64,000 nt of DNA from Herbiconiux sp. (lineage in GTDB: Bacteria > Actinomycetota > Actinomycetes > Actinomycetales > Microbacteriaceae), in the NCBI RefSeq assembly GCF_004297105.1, contig NZ_SCVE01000006.1, positions 248,001 to 312,000 on the forward strand, read 5' to 3'. Made by a program: the position numbers and the translations under genes. Below are positions 45,168 through 53,818 of the stretch, piece by piece. The notes below the pieces were generated by a model. That model had not been told where the DNA came from. It did not search any database and worked only from the letters and a program-made list of their open reading frames with translations. Numbering within the stretch: the first letter of the stretch is position 1; each line of letters opens with the position of its first letter.

Positions 45168-45237
45168 CTCCTCGCGACTCGCCAAAATCTCGTCTATTTC
45201 GACCGAATTGAACCGGATTTTGGCGAGTCGCGGAGAG
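45168..45237. repeat. Palindromic element A1 at the 3' end of the DUF559 gene
   Basis: Arms of 22 bp (45168-45189 and 45216-45237) pair at 20 positions around a 26-nt centre. The core halves are GCGACTCGCCAAAATC and GATTTTGGCGAGTCGC. The DUF559 stop codon (45194-45196) lies in the centre, so the gene reads through the right arm. It is closely related to the element at 46239-46310. Confidence 0.85.
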
Positions 45238-46168
45238 GTATCCAGCCGCGGGAGCGGAGTGCCTCCCGGGTGCGAGCTGGAGTCGATCGCGGGCCCACCC
45301 CCGGGGTGACCTTGGTCTCGCGAAGATGGATCCACCCTGCGCGAACGAAACCCTCGTGGCGCTCGATGTCGCTGTAGAACTGACCGGCGTCCTCGCGATG
45401 CTGCTCGCCCTCGTACTCCACGACTACACGGAAATCGGGGTAAACGAGGTCTCCGAATCCGATACGGATGCCGTCGGCTCCTACGATCGGGAGATTCAAC
45501 GCGGGCTCGGGCAATCCCGCGCGCACCAGAGCGAGCCTGAGCAGCGACTCCTTCGGAGACTCCGAGCCATCCCTCACCAGCTCGAGGGCGGCGAGGGCGT
45601 TCCGCCGACCGCGGCCTCGGAAGCGGCGGGCGCGATCCGCCAGCTTGTCGAGCGGGACATACGGTCGTGGGTCATGCGCATCGAGGTACCGCGGTGTCAG
45701 CACGAGGTGATCAGCCGCCGCGACGAGTTCGTCGAGCGATAGCTTCGGCGCGAGCTGCAACCAGACCGTGGCCGGGTCGAGAACTCTGAGGCCCGCGCGT
45801 TCCGTCAGCCGTAACGCCGGATTCGAGAGCTGATGACCGACCACGCCCGCGACTCGCGGTCGGTTGCTGTCGTCGAATGTCGCGACATGGATTCGGCTGT
45901 CGCGTTGCATCCAGCCGGGAAGAGGCACCTGCCAGAGCTGCGCCGCGGTCTCATGGCTGAAGACCTGGCCCTCGGTCATCCGTGCCGCATACGCGCGGCA
46001 CCTCTCGAGAGTGGAGTCGTCGACCCCGAGGCTCGACCGCACCCCAGGAAACGGTCGCGCGAGATCGGCACCGAGCATCCGTGTGTCGCTGAGGCCGGCG
46101 GAACGACCTCGACCGATGTGGAAAGGTCGTGCGGCGAGGTCGGGTGGCAAGGGGGCTGAGCGAGGCAT
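45194..46168 (-). CDS. DUF559 / PD-(D/E)XK-type nuclease with AbiEi-like N-terminus
   Basis: The 324-residue protein has an N-terminal winged-helix-like region of the AbiEi-antitoxin type (SAGLSDTRMLGADLARPFPGV), a middle helical part, and a C-terminal Vsr-like fold with YPDFRVVVEYEGEQHRED (Asp, then the ExE position usually held by ExK). It is a candidate DNA endonuclease or DNA-binding protein; catalysis is unproven. ATG 46168 is preferred to GTG 46174. Base composition looks lower in GC than its neighbours. It is bracketed by two related palindromes, and its last residues are encoded by one of them. No toxin partner is adjacent. Confidence 0.7.
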   Translation of the reverse strand: MPRSAPLPPDLAARPFHIGRGRSAGLSDTRMLGADLARPFPGVRSSLGVDDSTLERCRAYAARMTEGQVFSHETAAQLWQVPLPGWMQRDSRIHVATFDDSNRPRVAGVVGHQLSNPALRLTERAGLRVLDPATVWLQLAPKLSLDELVAAADHLVLTPRYLDAHDPRPYVPLDKLADRARRFRGRGRRNALAALELVRDGSESPKESLLRLALVRAGLPEPALNLPIVGADGIRIGFGDLVYPDFRVVVEYEGEQHREDAGQFYSDIERHEGFVRAGWIHLRETKVTPGVGPRSTPARTREALRSRGWIPLRDSPKSGSIRSK

Positions 46169-46238
46169 GCCCACATGCTCGTCGCCTCCGCCGACGCCCG
46201 AGCGCTACTCCACCGATCTGTGGACAACACTCCGCCTA

Positions 46239-46310
46239 CCTCGTGGCGACTCGCCAATATTCGGTCTAAACGATCACAAATAGACCGGATTTTGGCGAGT
46301 CGCGAGGAGG
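46239..46310. repeat. Palindromic element A2 upstream of the DUF559 gene
   Basis: Arms of 30 bp (46239-46268 and 46281-46310) pair at 26 positions around a 12-nt loop. It shares the halves GCGACTCGCCAA and TTTTGGCGAGTCGCGAGGAG with element A1. The right end is one base from the gltA stop codon, and the left end is 70 bp upstream of the nuclease start. Confidence 0.85.
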
Positions 46311-46311
46311 G

Positions 46312-47622
46312 TTAGCGGGGGGCGATGAAGTTCGGGAGGTCGCGGGCCGGGGAGCCCGTGTAGAGCTGCTGGGGGCGGCCGATCTTGGTCTGCGGGTCGG
46401 TGGCCATCTCGCGCCAGTGCGCGATCCAGCCGGGCAGCCGGCCGATGGCGAACAGCACCGTGAACATGCGCGTGGGGAAGCCCATCGCCTTGTAGATCAC
46501 ACCCGTGTAGAAGTCGACGTTCGGGTAGAGGCGGCGCGAGATGAAGTAGTCGTCAGAAAGGGCGACCTGCTCGAGCTCCTTCGCGATGTCGAGCAGCGGA
46601 TCCTGCACCCCGAGCGCGAGAAGTACCTCGTCGGCGCTCTCCTTCACGAGCTTCGCCCGCGGGTCGTAGTTCTTGTACACGCGGTGCCCGAAGCCCATGA
46701 GACGGATGCCCGCCTCCTTGTTCTTCACCCGCTCCACGAACTTGGCCACGCCTTCACCGGAGTCGCGGATCTGCGCCAGCATCGTGAGCACGGCTTCGTT
46801 CGCACCGCCGTGCAGCGGCCCGAACAGCGCGTTGATGCCCGCCGAGATCGAGGCGAACATGTTCGCCTCGGTCGACCCCACGAGACGCACGGTCGACGTC
46901 GACGCGTTCTGCTCGTGGTCTTCGTGCAGGATGAGCAGGCGCTCGAGCGCCTTCGACAGCACCGGGTTGATCTCGTACGGCTCAGCCAGGTTGCCGAAGT
47001 TGAGACGAAGGAAGTTGTCGACGAACGACAGCGAGTTGTCGGGGTACAGGAATGCCTGCCCGAGGCTCTTCTTGTGCGCGTAGGCCGCCATCACGGGCAG
47101 TTTCGCCAGCAACCGGATGGTGGAGATCTCCACGTCTTCCGGATTGTGCGGGTTCATCGAGTCCTGGTAGTAGGTCGACAGTGCCGACACGCCCGACGAC
47201 AGCACCGACATGGGGTGCGCGTTGTGCGGCAGCGCGTCGAAGAACCGCTTCAGGTCTTCGTGCAGCAGCGTGTGGTGCCGGATCTTGTCGTCGAACTCCG
47301 ACAGCTCCGACACGGTGGGCAGCTCGCCGTAGATGAGCAGCCACGCCACCTCGAGGTAGGTGAGCGACGTCGCCACCTGCTCGATGGGGTAGCCGCGATA
47401 GCGCAGGATGCCCTGATCGCCGTCGATGTACGTGATGGACGACTTCGTGGCCGCGGTGTTCACGAAGCCGTAGTCGAGGGCGGTGTAGCCCGTCTGCTTC
47501 GTGAGCGTGGAGAAGTCGATCGACGAAGCCCCATCCGAACTCCCGAGGAGCGGGAATTCGGCCGTTCCACCGGGATACGTCAGCGTTGCCTTCTGAGCTT
47601 CTGTGTGATCGACGTCCGTCAC
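46312..47622 (-). CDS. gltA: Citrate synthase
   Basis: The 436-residue enzyme has all the catalytic elements of type II citrate synthase: FGPLHGGANEAVL (His), MGFGHRVYKNYDPRA (His) and NVDFYTGVIY (Asp). It condenses acetyl-CoA and oxaloacetate as the entry step of the TCA cycle. GTG 47622 has the strong site AAAGGAGG four bases upstream. The 171-bp gap to dapC contains a plausible promoter on the minus strand (TTGGGT, 18-bp spacer, TATGAG). The TAA stop abuts palindromic element A2. Confidence 0.95.
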   Translation of the reverse strand: MTDVDHTEAQKATLTYPGGTAEFPLLGSSDGASSIDFSTLTKQTGYTALDYGFVNTAATKSSITYIDGDQGILRYRGYPIEQVATSLTYLEVAWLLIYGELPTVSELSEFDDKIRHHTLLHEDLKRFFDALPHNAHPMSVLSSGVSALSTYYQDSMNPHNPEDVEISTIRLLAKLPVMAAYAHKKSLGQAFLYPDNSLSFVDNFLRLNFGNLAEPYEINPVLSKALERLLILHEDHEQNASTSTVRLVGSTEANMFASISAGINALFGPLHGGANEAVLTMLAQIRDSGEGVAKFVERVKNKEAGIRLMGFGHRVYKNYDPRAKLVKESADEVLLALGVQDPLLDIAKELEQVALSDDYFISRRLYPNVDFYTGVIYKAMGFPTRMFTVLFAIGRLPGWIAHWREMATDPQTKIGRPQQLYTGSPARDLPNFIAPR

Positions 47623-47793
47623 AGCGCCTCCTTTGAGTGATCGGGCTCGAGTGATCCAGCCTGCGTTGTCGTCAGCGGAACGCAATCGGCATCGGTAAGA
47701 CGGTGACCGCGTTGACCCTCATACAGCCTAATGTGACCCGAACCCAACTGTCGCATCCGCCCACACTCGACCGCCGTCGTTGGAGGAATGCTC

Positions 47794-48909
47794 CTAACGC
47801 AGTCGGCCGGCGGTGAGCCGCGCGGCCGCCGCCGCGATCCGCTCGTCTGTCGCGGTCAGCGAGAAGCGCACGTGCTGCGGGAAGTACGACCCGTAGAACG
47901 GCCCGGGACCAGCCAGGATCCCCCGCGCGGCCAGCGCCGAGATCGTCTCCCAGGCGTCGCGGCCCTCGGTAGCCCAGAGGTAGAGACCGGCCGCACTCTC
48001 GTCGATGCGGAGACCGGATGCCTCCACCGCCGGCTTCAGCACGGCTCGACGCGCTCGATACAGCTCCTTCTGCGCCGCCACGTGGGCGTCGTCACCGAGG
48101 GCCACGAGCATGGCGGCCTGGACCGGCGCGGGCGGCATCATGCCCGCGTGCTTGCGCACCGTGGTGAGGCGCGCGATCAGCGCGGCGTCGCCGGCCGCGA
48201 AGGCGGCGCGGTAGCCCGCGAGGTTCGACTGCTTGCTCAGCGAATAGGCGGCGAGCACTCCCGTGAGGTCGCCCCCGGTGACCCGCGGATCGAGGATCGA
48301 GGGCACCGGCTCGGTGGCCCAGCGACCCTCCCAGCCCAGTTCCGCGTAACACTCGTCGCCCGCGATCACGGCACCCAGAGAACGCGCACGCTCGACGGCA
48401 GCGGCCAGCGCCGGCATGTCGAGCACCCGGCCATCCGGATTCCCGGGGCTGTTCAGCCACACGAGCTTGGTGCCCTCGGGCCACGACGCGGGGTCGTCGG
48501 AGGCGAACGACGAGGCTCCCGCAAGCTGCGCTCCGATGGCGTAGGTGGGATACGCGGCCCGCGGATGCACGACCACATCCCCCGAGCCGAGCCCCAGCAT
48601 GAAGGGAAGCCACGCCACGAACTCCTTCGAGCCGATGGTGGGCAGCACGTTGGCCTCGGTCAGCCCGGTGACACCGCGGCGGCGTGCGAACCACGAGACG
48701 ACGGCCTCCCGCAGCGCCGGGGTGCCCGCGGTCTGCGGGTAGGCGTGCGCATCGGTGGCCGCCGCGAGGGCGTCACGGATGAGAGCAGGCGTCGGGTCGA
48801 CGGGCGAACCGATCGACAGGTCGACGATGCCGCCGGGATGCGCACGAGCGGTGGCCGCGAACGGCGCCATCTGGTCCCAGGGGTAGTCAGGCAGTTCGCC
48901 GAGTGCCAC
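47794..48909 (-). CDS. dapC: Succinyldiaminopimelate transaminase
   Basis: The 371-residue class I/II PLP aminotransferase carries the cofactor lysine in AAYSLSKQSNLAGYR, the NPDG turn in WLNSPGNPDGRV and DECYAELGW. Its position directly behind the ferredoxin gene (12 bp gap) is the actinobacterial fdxA-dapC arrangement, which supports the DapC assignment over general aspartate transaminase. It converts N-succinyl-2-amino-6-ketopimelate to succinyl-DAP, between DapD and DapE of this same window. GTG 48909 is the start. Confidence 0.9.
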   Translation of the reverse strand: MALGELPDYPWDQMAPFAATARAHPGGIVDLSIGSPVDPTPALIRDALAAATDAHAYPQTAGTPALREAVVSWFARRRGVTGLTEANVLPTIGSKEFVAWLPFMLGLGSGDVVVHPRAAYPTYAIGAQLAGASSFASDDPASWPEGTKLVWLNSPGNPDGRVLDMPALAAAVERARSLGAVIAGDECYAELGWEGRWATEPVPSILDPRVTGGDLTGVLAAYSLSKQSNLAGYRAAFAAGDAALIARLTTVRKHAGMMPPAPVQAAMLVALGDDAHVAAQKELYRARRAVLKPAVEASGLRIDESAAGLYLWATEGRDAWETISALAARGILAGPGPFYGSYFPQHVRFSLTATDERIAAAAARLTAGRLR

Positions 48910-48921
48910 CGGAGACGCCGA

Positions 48922-49245
48922 TCAGTGCTCGCCCTGGGGCGGGAGGGCCGCGATCACCGGGTGATCGTGCTTGATCACACCGACCTTCGCCGCGCCGCCC
49001 GGGGAGCCGATCTCATCGAAGAACTCGACGTTGGCCTTGTAGTAGTCGGCCCACTCTTCGGGCAGGTCGTCTTCGTAGTAGATGGCCTCGACGGGGCAGA
49101 CGGGCTCGCAGGCACCGCAGTCGACGCACTCGTCGGGGTGGATGTAGAGCGAGCGTTCGCCTTCGTAGATACAGTCGACCGGACACTCGTCGATGCACGC
49201 GCGGTCTTTGACGTCCACGCACGGGAGGGCGATGACATAGGTCAC
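48922..49245 (-). CDS. fdxA: 7Fe/8Fe ferredoxin
   Basis: The 107-residue ferredoxin shows two cluster-binding regions, [17 protein letters not shown] and [15 protein letters not shown], with the acidic C-terminal extension typical of actinobacterial FdxA/FdxC (3Fe-4S plus 4Fe-4S). It transfers electrons in the cytoplasm, for example to cytochromes P450 or other oxidoreductases. GTG 49245 follows a GGGA site. Twelve bases separate it from dapC, so they are cotranscribed. Confidence 0.93.
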   Translation of the reverse strand: MTYVIALPCVDVKDRACIDECPVDCIYEGERSLYIHPDECVDCGACEPVCPVEAIYYEDDLPEEWADYYKANVEFFDEIGSPGGAAKVGVIKHDHPVIAALPPQGEH

Positions 49246-49293
49246 AGTGGTTCAGGTCCCTTCGATAACCCAGGAGATCAAGTCTACCGACGC

Positions 49294-49749
49294 TCAGACG
49301 CGCCGGGCACCGCCGGCGAGTCGCGGCCAGGCGAGCACCACGACGGCCACGAGCGTGGCGCCGATGAGCCACACCATGCCGAGCGTGGAATCGGGGATGA
49401 GCACGGAGCCACCGGTGCTCGGCAGCGCCAGGAGCGTCACCGTGCCGACGAGGGCCACTCCGGACAGCAGAGCCGCGAGTCGGTTGGGGGCCACCAGACG
49501 GAGGCCGGCGAGCAGCAGCCCCGTGGCGGCGAGCGCGATGATGACGCCGACGGGCAGGTCGAACAGCCCGAAGACGCTCACCGAGATCTGGTGCACCACC
49601 GTTCCGAGCGCCCCGAACAGGAAGCCGAGCACGACCGCCACGACATACCCGATGACACGGGTGCTGAGCGACGTGCCCACGGGATCGGCCTCGGCCGGCG
49701 CCGGGCGCAGCGGTGCCGCGGGCACATAAGGGAGGGGTTCGGGCTGCAC
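49294..49749 (-). CDS. Four-helix membrane protein (DUF6113-like)
   Basis: The 151-residue protein has a Pro-rich cytoplasmic N-terminus (PEPLPYVPAAPLRPAPAEAD) and four predicted membrane helices spanning residues 31-145. Small proteins of this form usually precede fdxA in related actinobacteria. No motif suggests a function. The GTG start is at 49749, 32 bp after the HerA-like gene stop, so it may be cotranscribed with it. Confidence 0.75.
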   Translation of the reverse strand: MQPEPLPYVPAAPLRPAPAEADPVGTSLSTRVIGYVVAVVLGFLFGALGTVVHQISVSVFGLFDLPVGVIIALAATGLLLAGLRLVAPNRLAALLSGVALVGTVTLLALPSTGGSVLIPDSTLGMVWLIGATLVAVVVLAWPRLAGGARRV

Positions 49750-49781
49750 GCCTTCAGCCTAGAGGCCGATTCTGGGAGGAG

Positions 49782-51626
49782 TCAGCGCCGACGCCGTGTG
49801 CCGAACACGCCCTCGAGCACGCCCTTCAAGATGGTCTGCGTGGTCTTCGAGCCGAGAACGTCGGCGAGGATGTTGGGATCCGGCTTCGTGGCCCGGCTCC
49901 TCGGCGCCGGCGCCCGCCGGGCCTCCGCCTGCGCGTCGGCCCTGCGCTGACGCTCGAGCTGCGCATCCATCTCCTTCTGCTGCCGAGCGAACTCCGCCTC
50001 GGCCTCCACCCGCGCCTTCTCGGCGGCGACCGCAGCCTCGGCGGCCGCCGCCGTGGCTGCCGCCGCATTCATCTTCGCCGTCAGCATCTCCCGGGCCGAT
50101 TCGCGGTCGATCGGGGTGCCGTAGGTGGCGAGCAGCGGCGAGGCGGCGACCGCGGCGTCGATCTGCGCATCTGGGGTGGGCGACATGGACCCCTGGGGGG
50201 CCCGCACGCGGGTCCAGGCCACGGGGCTGGGGGCGCCCTTCTCGTTCATCACCGTCACGACCGCCTCGCCCGTTCCGAGACCCTGCAGCACGGCCTCGAG
50301 GTCGTACGCCGACTTCGGGTAGGTGGACACGGTCGCGCGCAACGCCTTGGCGTCGTCGGGGGTGAAGGCGCGCAGGGCGTGCTGCACCCGGGAGCCGAGC
50401 TGGGCCAGAACATCGCCCGGCACATCCTTCGGCGTCTGCGTCACGAAGAAGATGCCCACGCCCTTCGACCGGATGAGGCGCACCGTCTGCACGATCGCCG
50501 CCGTGAAGTCCTTCGACGCGTCCTTGAAGAGCAGGTGCGCCTCGTCGAAGAAGAACACGAGCTTCGGTTTGTCGAGGTCGCCCACCTCGGGCAGGTCGTT
50601 GTAGAGATCGGCCAGCAGCCACATCAGGAACGTGGAGAACAGGGCGGGTTTGTCGGCCACCTGGGGCAGTTCGAGCAGGCTGATCACACCGGATCCGTCG
50701 GCCGCCGTGCGCAGGAAGAGAGACGTGTCGATCTCGGGCTCACCGAAGAAGGCGTCGGCGCCCTGGGCCGAGAAGGAGATGAGCTCACGCAGGATGACGC
50801 CGACGGTCTGGTTCGACAGCCCGCCCATGGTCTTCAGCTCGACCTTGCCCTCGTCGCTCGTGAGGTAGGTGAGCACCGCACGCAGGTCGCTGAGGTCGAG
50901 CAACGGCAGGCCGGCCTGTTCGGCGTAATGGAAGACGAGCCCGAGACTCGACTCCTGCGTGGCGTTGAGGCCGAGCACCTTGCTGAGCAGCAACGGGCCG
51001 AAGCCCGAGAGCGTCGCCCGCACCGGAATGCCCTTTCCGAGCCCGCCGAGGCTGAAGTACTCGACGGTGCTGGCGCGCGGGGTCCACTCCTGGCCGATGG
51101 CGGTGGTTCGCGCGAGCAGCTTCTCGTTGCCGTCGCCCGGGGTGGCGACGCCGGAGAGGTCGCCCTTCATGTCGGCCGCGAACACGGGTACTCCGTGGGC
51201 GGCGAGCTGCTCGGCGAGGGTCTGCAGCGTGCGGGTCTTGCCGGTACCTGTGGCGCCGGCCACGAGACCGTGGCGGTTGGTCATGGCGAGCGGGATGCGC
51301 ACCTGCACGTCGGGCAGTGCGTCGCCGTTCACCAGGGCGCCGATGTCGAGCGCGGGGCCGTCGAAGGCGTAGCCTGCGCGGATGACCTCGACCCCGGCAT
51401 CATCGAGGGGTGCGGATGCGGCGGGCGCAGCCGGGGCAGATGCCGGCGCGGCGGGTGCCGGTACGTCTCCGGCTGGTGGCTCCGCGGCCGGTGGTGCCGC
51501 CGCCGCTGCGGCAGCCGCCTCCTGCGCCCTCTTCACGGCGGCCTCCGCCGCCGCCTGAGCGGCCCTCGCCGCCTCGACCGCCCGAGCGGCCTCCTCTTGA
51601 GCTACGCGCAGCGCGTCATCCGTCAT
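49782..51626 (-). CDS. HerA-like/DUF853 P-loop ATPase
   Basis: The 614-residue protein begins with an Ala-rich coiled region (residues 1-70), followed by a HerA/FtsK-type ATPase domain with Walker A VAGATGTGKTRTLQTLAEQL, a Walker B region KLVFFFDEAHLLFKDA and a sensor GIFFVTQTPKDV, and a second Ala/Glu/Arg-rich coiled coil before the basic C-terminus. It matches the DUF853 (YjgR-like) helicase group. ATPase activity is expected; DNA pumping is only inferred from the superfamily. No NurA nuclease partner is adjacent. Confidence 0.9.
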   Translation of the reverse strand: MTDDALRVAQEEAARAVEAARAAQAAAEAAVKRAQEAAAAAAAAPPAAEPPAGDVPAPAAPASAPAAPAASAPLDDAGVEVIRAGYAFDGPALDIGALVNGDALPDVQVRIPLAMTNRHGLVAGATGTGKTRTLQTLAEQLAAHGVPVFAADMKGDLSGVATPGDGNEKLLARTTAIGQEWTPRASTVEYFSLGGLGKGIPVRATLSGFGPLLLSKVLGLNATQESSLGLVFHYAEQAGLPLLDLSDLRAVLTYLTSDEGKVELKTMGGLSNQTVGVILRELISFSAQGADAFFGEPEIDTSLFLRTAADGSGVISLLELPQVADKPALFSTFLMWLLADLYNDLPEVGDLDKPKLVFFFDEAHLLFKDASKDFTAAIVQTVRLIRSKGVGIFFVTQTPKDVPGDVLAQLGSRVQHALRAFTPDDAKALRATVSTYPKSAYDLEAVLQGLGTGEAVVTVMNEKGAPSPVAWTRVRAPQGSMSPTPDAQIDAAVAASPLLATYGTPIDRESAREMLTAKMNAAAATAAAAEAAVAAEKARVEAEAEFARQQKEMDAQLERQRRADAQAEARRAPAPRSRATKPDPNILADVLGSKTTQTILKGVLEGVFGTRRRR

Positions 51627-51696
51627 CTCGCCAGCATACGAGTCAGGTCGTTCCGAGTGGACAAATATCCGCTCGCTGGCTACGCTCGGACCTTGG

Positions 51697-51715
51697 TAAG
51701 GCAAGGCTTACCTCT
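51697..51715. promoter_or_regulatory. IdeR/DtxR-type iron box upstream of efeU
   Basis: The 19-bp site TAAGGCAAGGCTTACCTCT matches the DtxR/IdeR consensus (TTAGGTTAGGCTAACCTAA) at 13 positions by hand. It lies 20 bp before the efeU start, where a bound repressor would block initiation under iron-replete conditions. Confidence 0.75.
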
Positions 51716-51735
51716 ACCCGTCTGAAAAGGTCCCC

Positions 51736-52605
51736 GTGCTCGCGAACTATCTGATCGGTCTGCGCGAAGGACTCGAAGCCGCGCTCGTGGTCGGCATCCT
51801 CATCGCCTACGTCACCAAGATCGGCCGCAGAGACGTGCTCGCCCGGCTCTGGATCGGCGTGGGCCTCGCGGTGCTCGTGGCCCTCAGCCTCGGCGCCATC
51901 CTCACCTTCGGCACCTACGGCCTCTCGTTCGAGGCCCAGGAGGCCATCGGCGGATCCCTGTCCATCGTGGCCACCGGGTTCGTGACCTGGATGGTGTTCT
52001 GGATGCTCCGCACGTCGCAGAACCTCAAGGGCACCCTGCAGTCCGACATCGACAAGGCGCTCATCGGCGCGGGGTGGGGCCTCGTGCTCGTGGCCTTCCT
52101 CGCGGTCGGCCGCGAAGGCATCGAGACGGCTCTCTTCATCTGGGCGGCCGTGCAGGCCACCGGGGAGACGACCCTGCCGATCATCGGTGCTGCTCTCGGC
52201 ATCGCCACCGCCGTGGTGCTCGGATACCTCATCTACCGCGGCCTCGTGCGCATCAACCTCGCGAAGTTCTTCGCCTGGTCGGGTGGCTTCCTCATCCTGG
52301 TGGCCGCCGGCGTGCTCTCCTACGGCGTGCACGACCTGCAGGAGGCCGGCATCCTGCCCGGTCTGGGCAACCTCGCCTTCGATGTGAGCGCCGCCGTGCC
52401 CCCTGACAGCTGGTACGGCACCCTGCTCAAGGGCACGGTGAACTTCTCCCCCGCCACCACGTGGCTCGAGCTGATCGTGTGGCTCGCCTACTTCATCCCC
52501 ACGATGACCCTCTTCCTCCGCGCCGTGCGCCGAGGATCCGCCCAGAAGAACGACCAGACACCGGTGACCCCCGCGGCCACCGCCACCCAGCCTGCCCACC
52601 GCTAG
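51736..52605 (+). CDS. efeU: Ferrous iron permease EfeU (FTR1 family)
   Basis: The 289-residue protein has about seven membrane helices and both REGxE iron-binding motifs of the FTR1/EfeU family, [11 protein letters not shown] (residue about 9) and [11 protein letters not shown] (about 129). It imports iron across the membrane with EfeO and EfeB encoded directly downstream. GTG 51736 follows the iron box. The C-terminal tail is short and cytoplasmic. Confidence 0.94.
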   Translation: MLANYLIGLREGLEAALVVGILIAYVTKIGRRDVLARLWIGVGLAVLVALSLGAILTFGTYGLSFEAQEAIGGSLSIVATGFVTWMVFWMLRTSQNLKGTLQSDIDKALIGAGWGLVLVAFLAVGREGIETALFIWAAVQATGETTLPIIGAALGIATAVVLGYLIYRGLVRINLAKFFAWSGGFLILVAAGVLSYGVHDLQEAGILPGLGNLAFDVSAAVPPDSWYGTLLKGTVNFSPATTWLELIVWLAYFIPTMTLFLRAVRRGSAQKNDQTPVTPAATATQPAHR

Positions 52606-52613
52606 GAGTACAC

Positions 52614-53801
52614 GTGAACACCAAGCCCCTCCTGATCACGGCCACCGCCGCGATCACCCTGCTCGCCCTCACCGGCTGCGTGCCGAACAACAACGGCGCC
52701 TCGTCCGGGGGTGCCGGCGCCATCACGGTCGACAGCTCGGCCACCGACTGCGCCGTCAGCAGCACCAGCGCCACGAGCGGCACCCTCACCTTCTCGGTCA
52801 CCAACTCCGGCGATCAGGTCACCGAGTTCTACCTCCTCGCCGACGACGGCCTGCGCATCGTGGGCGAGGTCGAGAACGTCGGCCCCGGCATCTCGCGCGA
52901 CCTCGTGGTGCAGGCCCAGCCCGGCGACTACTACACCGTGTGCAAGCCCGGCATGGTGGGCGACGGCATCGGCAAAGCGTCGTTCACGGTCTCGGGCGAC
53001 AAGGTTCAGCTCGCGGGCGACGTTCAGGAGCAGGTGGATGCGGCGGCCCTCAACTACGTGGCCTACATCAAGGACCAGGTTGGCCAGCTCGTGACCGGCA
53101 CCGACACCTTCCTCGCGGCCTACACCTCGGGCGACGACGCGACGGCGCGCGACCTGTACGCCACCACCCGCGCCAACTACGAGCGCATCGAGCCCGTCGC
53201 GGAGTCGTTCGGCGACCTCGACCCGGCCATCGACTTCCGTGAGGCGGATGTCGCCGAGGGCGACGAGTGGACCGGCTGGCACCGCATCGAGAAAGACCTG
53301 TTCCCGCCGACCGCGGCCGACAATGGCGGCACGACGTACGTGCCCCTCACCGCGGACGAGCGCACCTCCTACGCCGACAAGCTGAAGACCGACACGCAGA
53401 CCCTCTACGACGCCGTCAACGACCCCTCCTACACGGTGTCGATCGACGCGATCGCCAACGGCGCCATCGGCCTGATGGAAGAGGTGGCCTCGGGCAAGAT
53501 CACCGGCGAGGAGGAGATCTGGTCGCACACCGACCTCTGGGACTTCCAGGCCAACCTCGAGGGCGCCAAGGTGGCCTACGAGGGTGTGCGCGACATCGTC
53601 GAGACCAAAGACCCCGAGCTGGTGAAGACGCTCGACGAGCGCTTCGCCTCGCTGCAGGACACGCTTGCCCAGTACGGCTCGCTCGACTCCGGCTTCACCT
53701 ACTACAACGAGCTCACCACCGACCAGGTGAAGCAGCTCGCCGACGGCGTCAGCGCCCTCGGTGAGCCGCTCAGCCAGCTCACGGCGACCCTCGTCGGCTG
53801 A
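52614..53801 (+). CDS. efeO: EfeO iron-uptake lipoprotein (cupredoxin plus M75 domain)
   Basis: The 395-residue protein has a lipoprotein signal (LLALTGC), a cupredoxin-like domain (about residues 30-140, with TDCAV and YYTVCKPGM as potential metal ligands) and an imelysin/M75 domain with the HxxE iron site in GWHRIEKDLF. It delivers iron to EfeU outside the membrane. The start GTG has TAGGAG just upstream and lies eight bases after efeU. Confidence 0.93.
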   Translation: MNTKPLLITATAAITLLALTGCVPNNNGASSGGAGAITVDSSATDCAVSSTSATSGTLTFSVTNSGDQVTEFYLLADDGLRIVGEVENVGPGISRDLVVQAQPGDYYTVCKPGMVGDGIGKASFTVSGDKVQLAGDVQEQVDAAALNYVAYIKDQVGQLVTGTDTFLAAYTSGDDATARDLYATTRANYERIEPVAESFGDLDPAIDFREADVAEGDEWTGWHRIEKDLFPPTAADNGGTTYVPLTADERTSYADKLKTDTQTLYDAVNDPSYTVSIDAIANGAIGLMEEVASGKITGEEEIWSHTDLWDFQANLEGAKVAYEGVRDIVETKDPELVKTLDERFASLQDTLAQYGSLDSGFTYYNELTTDQVKQLADGVSALGEPLSQLTATLVG

Positions 53802-53818
53802 CACCTAAGGTTGTAGGC

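Noticed and set aside
45194..46168. AbiE-type toxin-antitoxin pair
   Set aside because: The N-terminus resembles AbiEi, but no nucleotidyltransferase toxin gene is adjacent; the neighbours are dapD and gltA.
49713..51725. 670-codon open frame opposite the HerA-like ATPase gene
   Set aside because: The protein is Arg/His/Gly rich without motifs, whereas the minus strand carries intact ATPase motifs.
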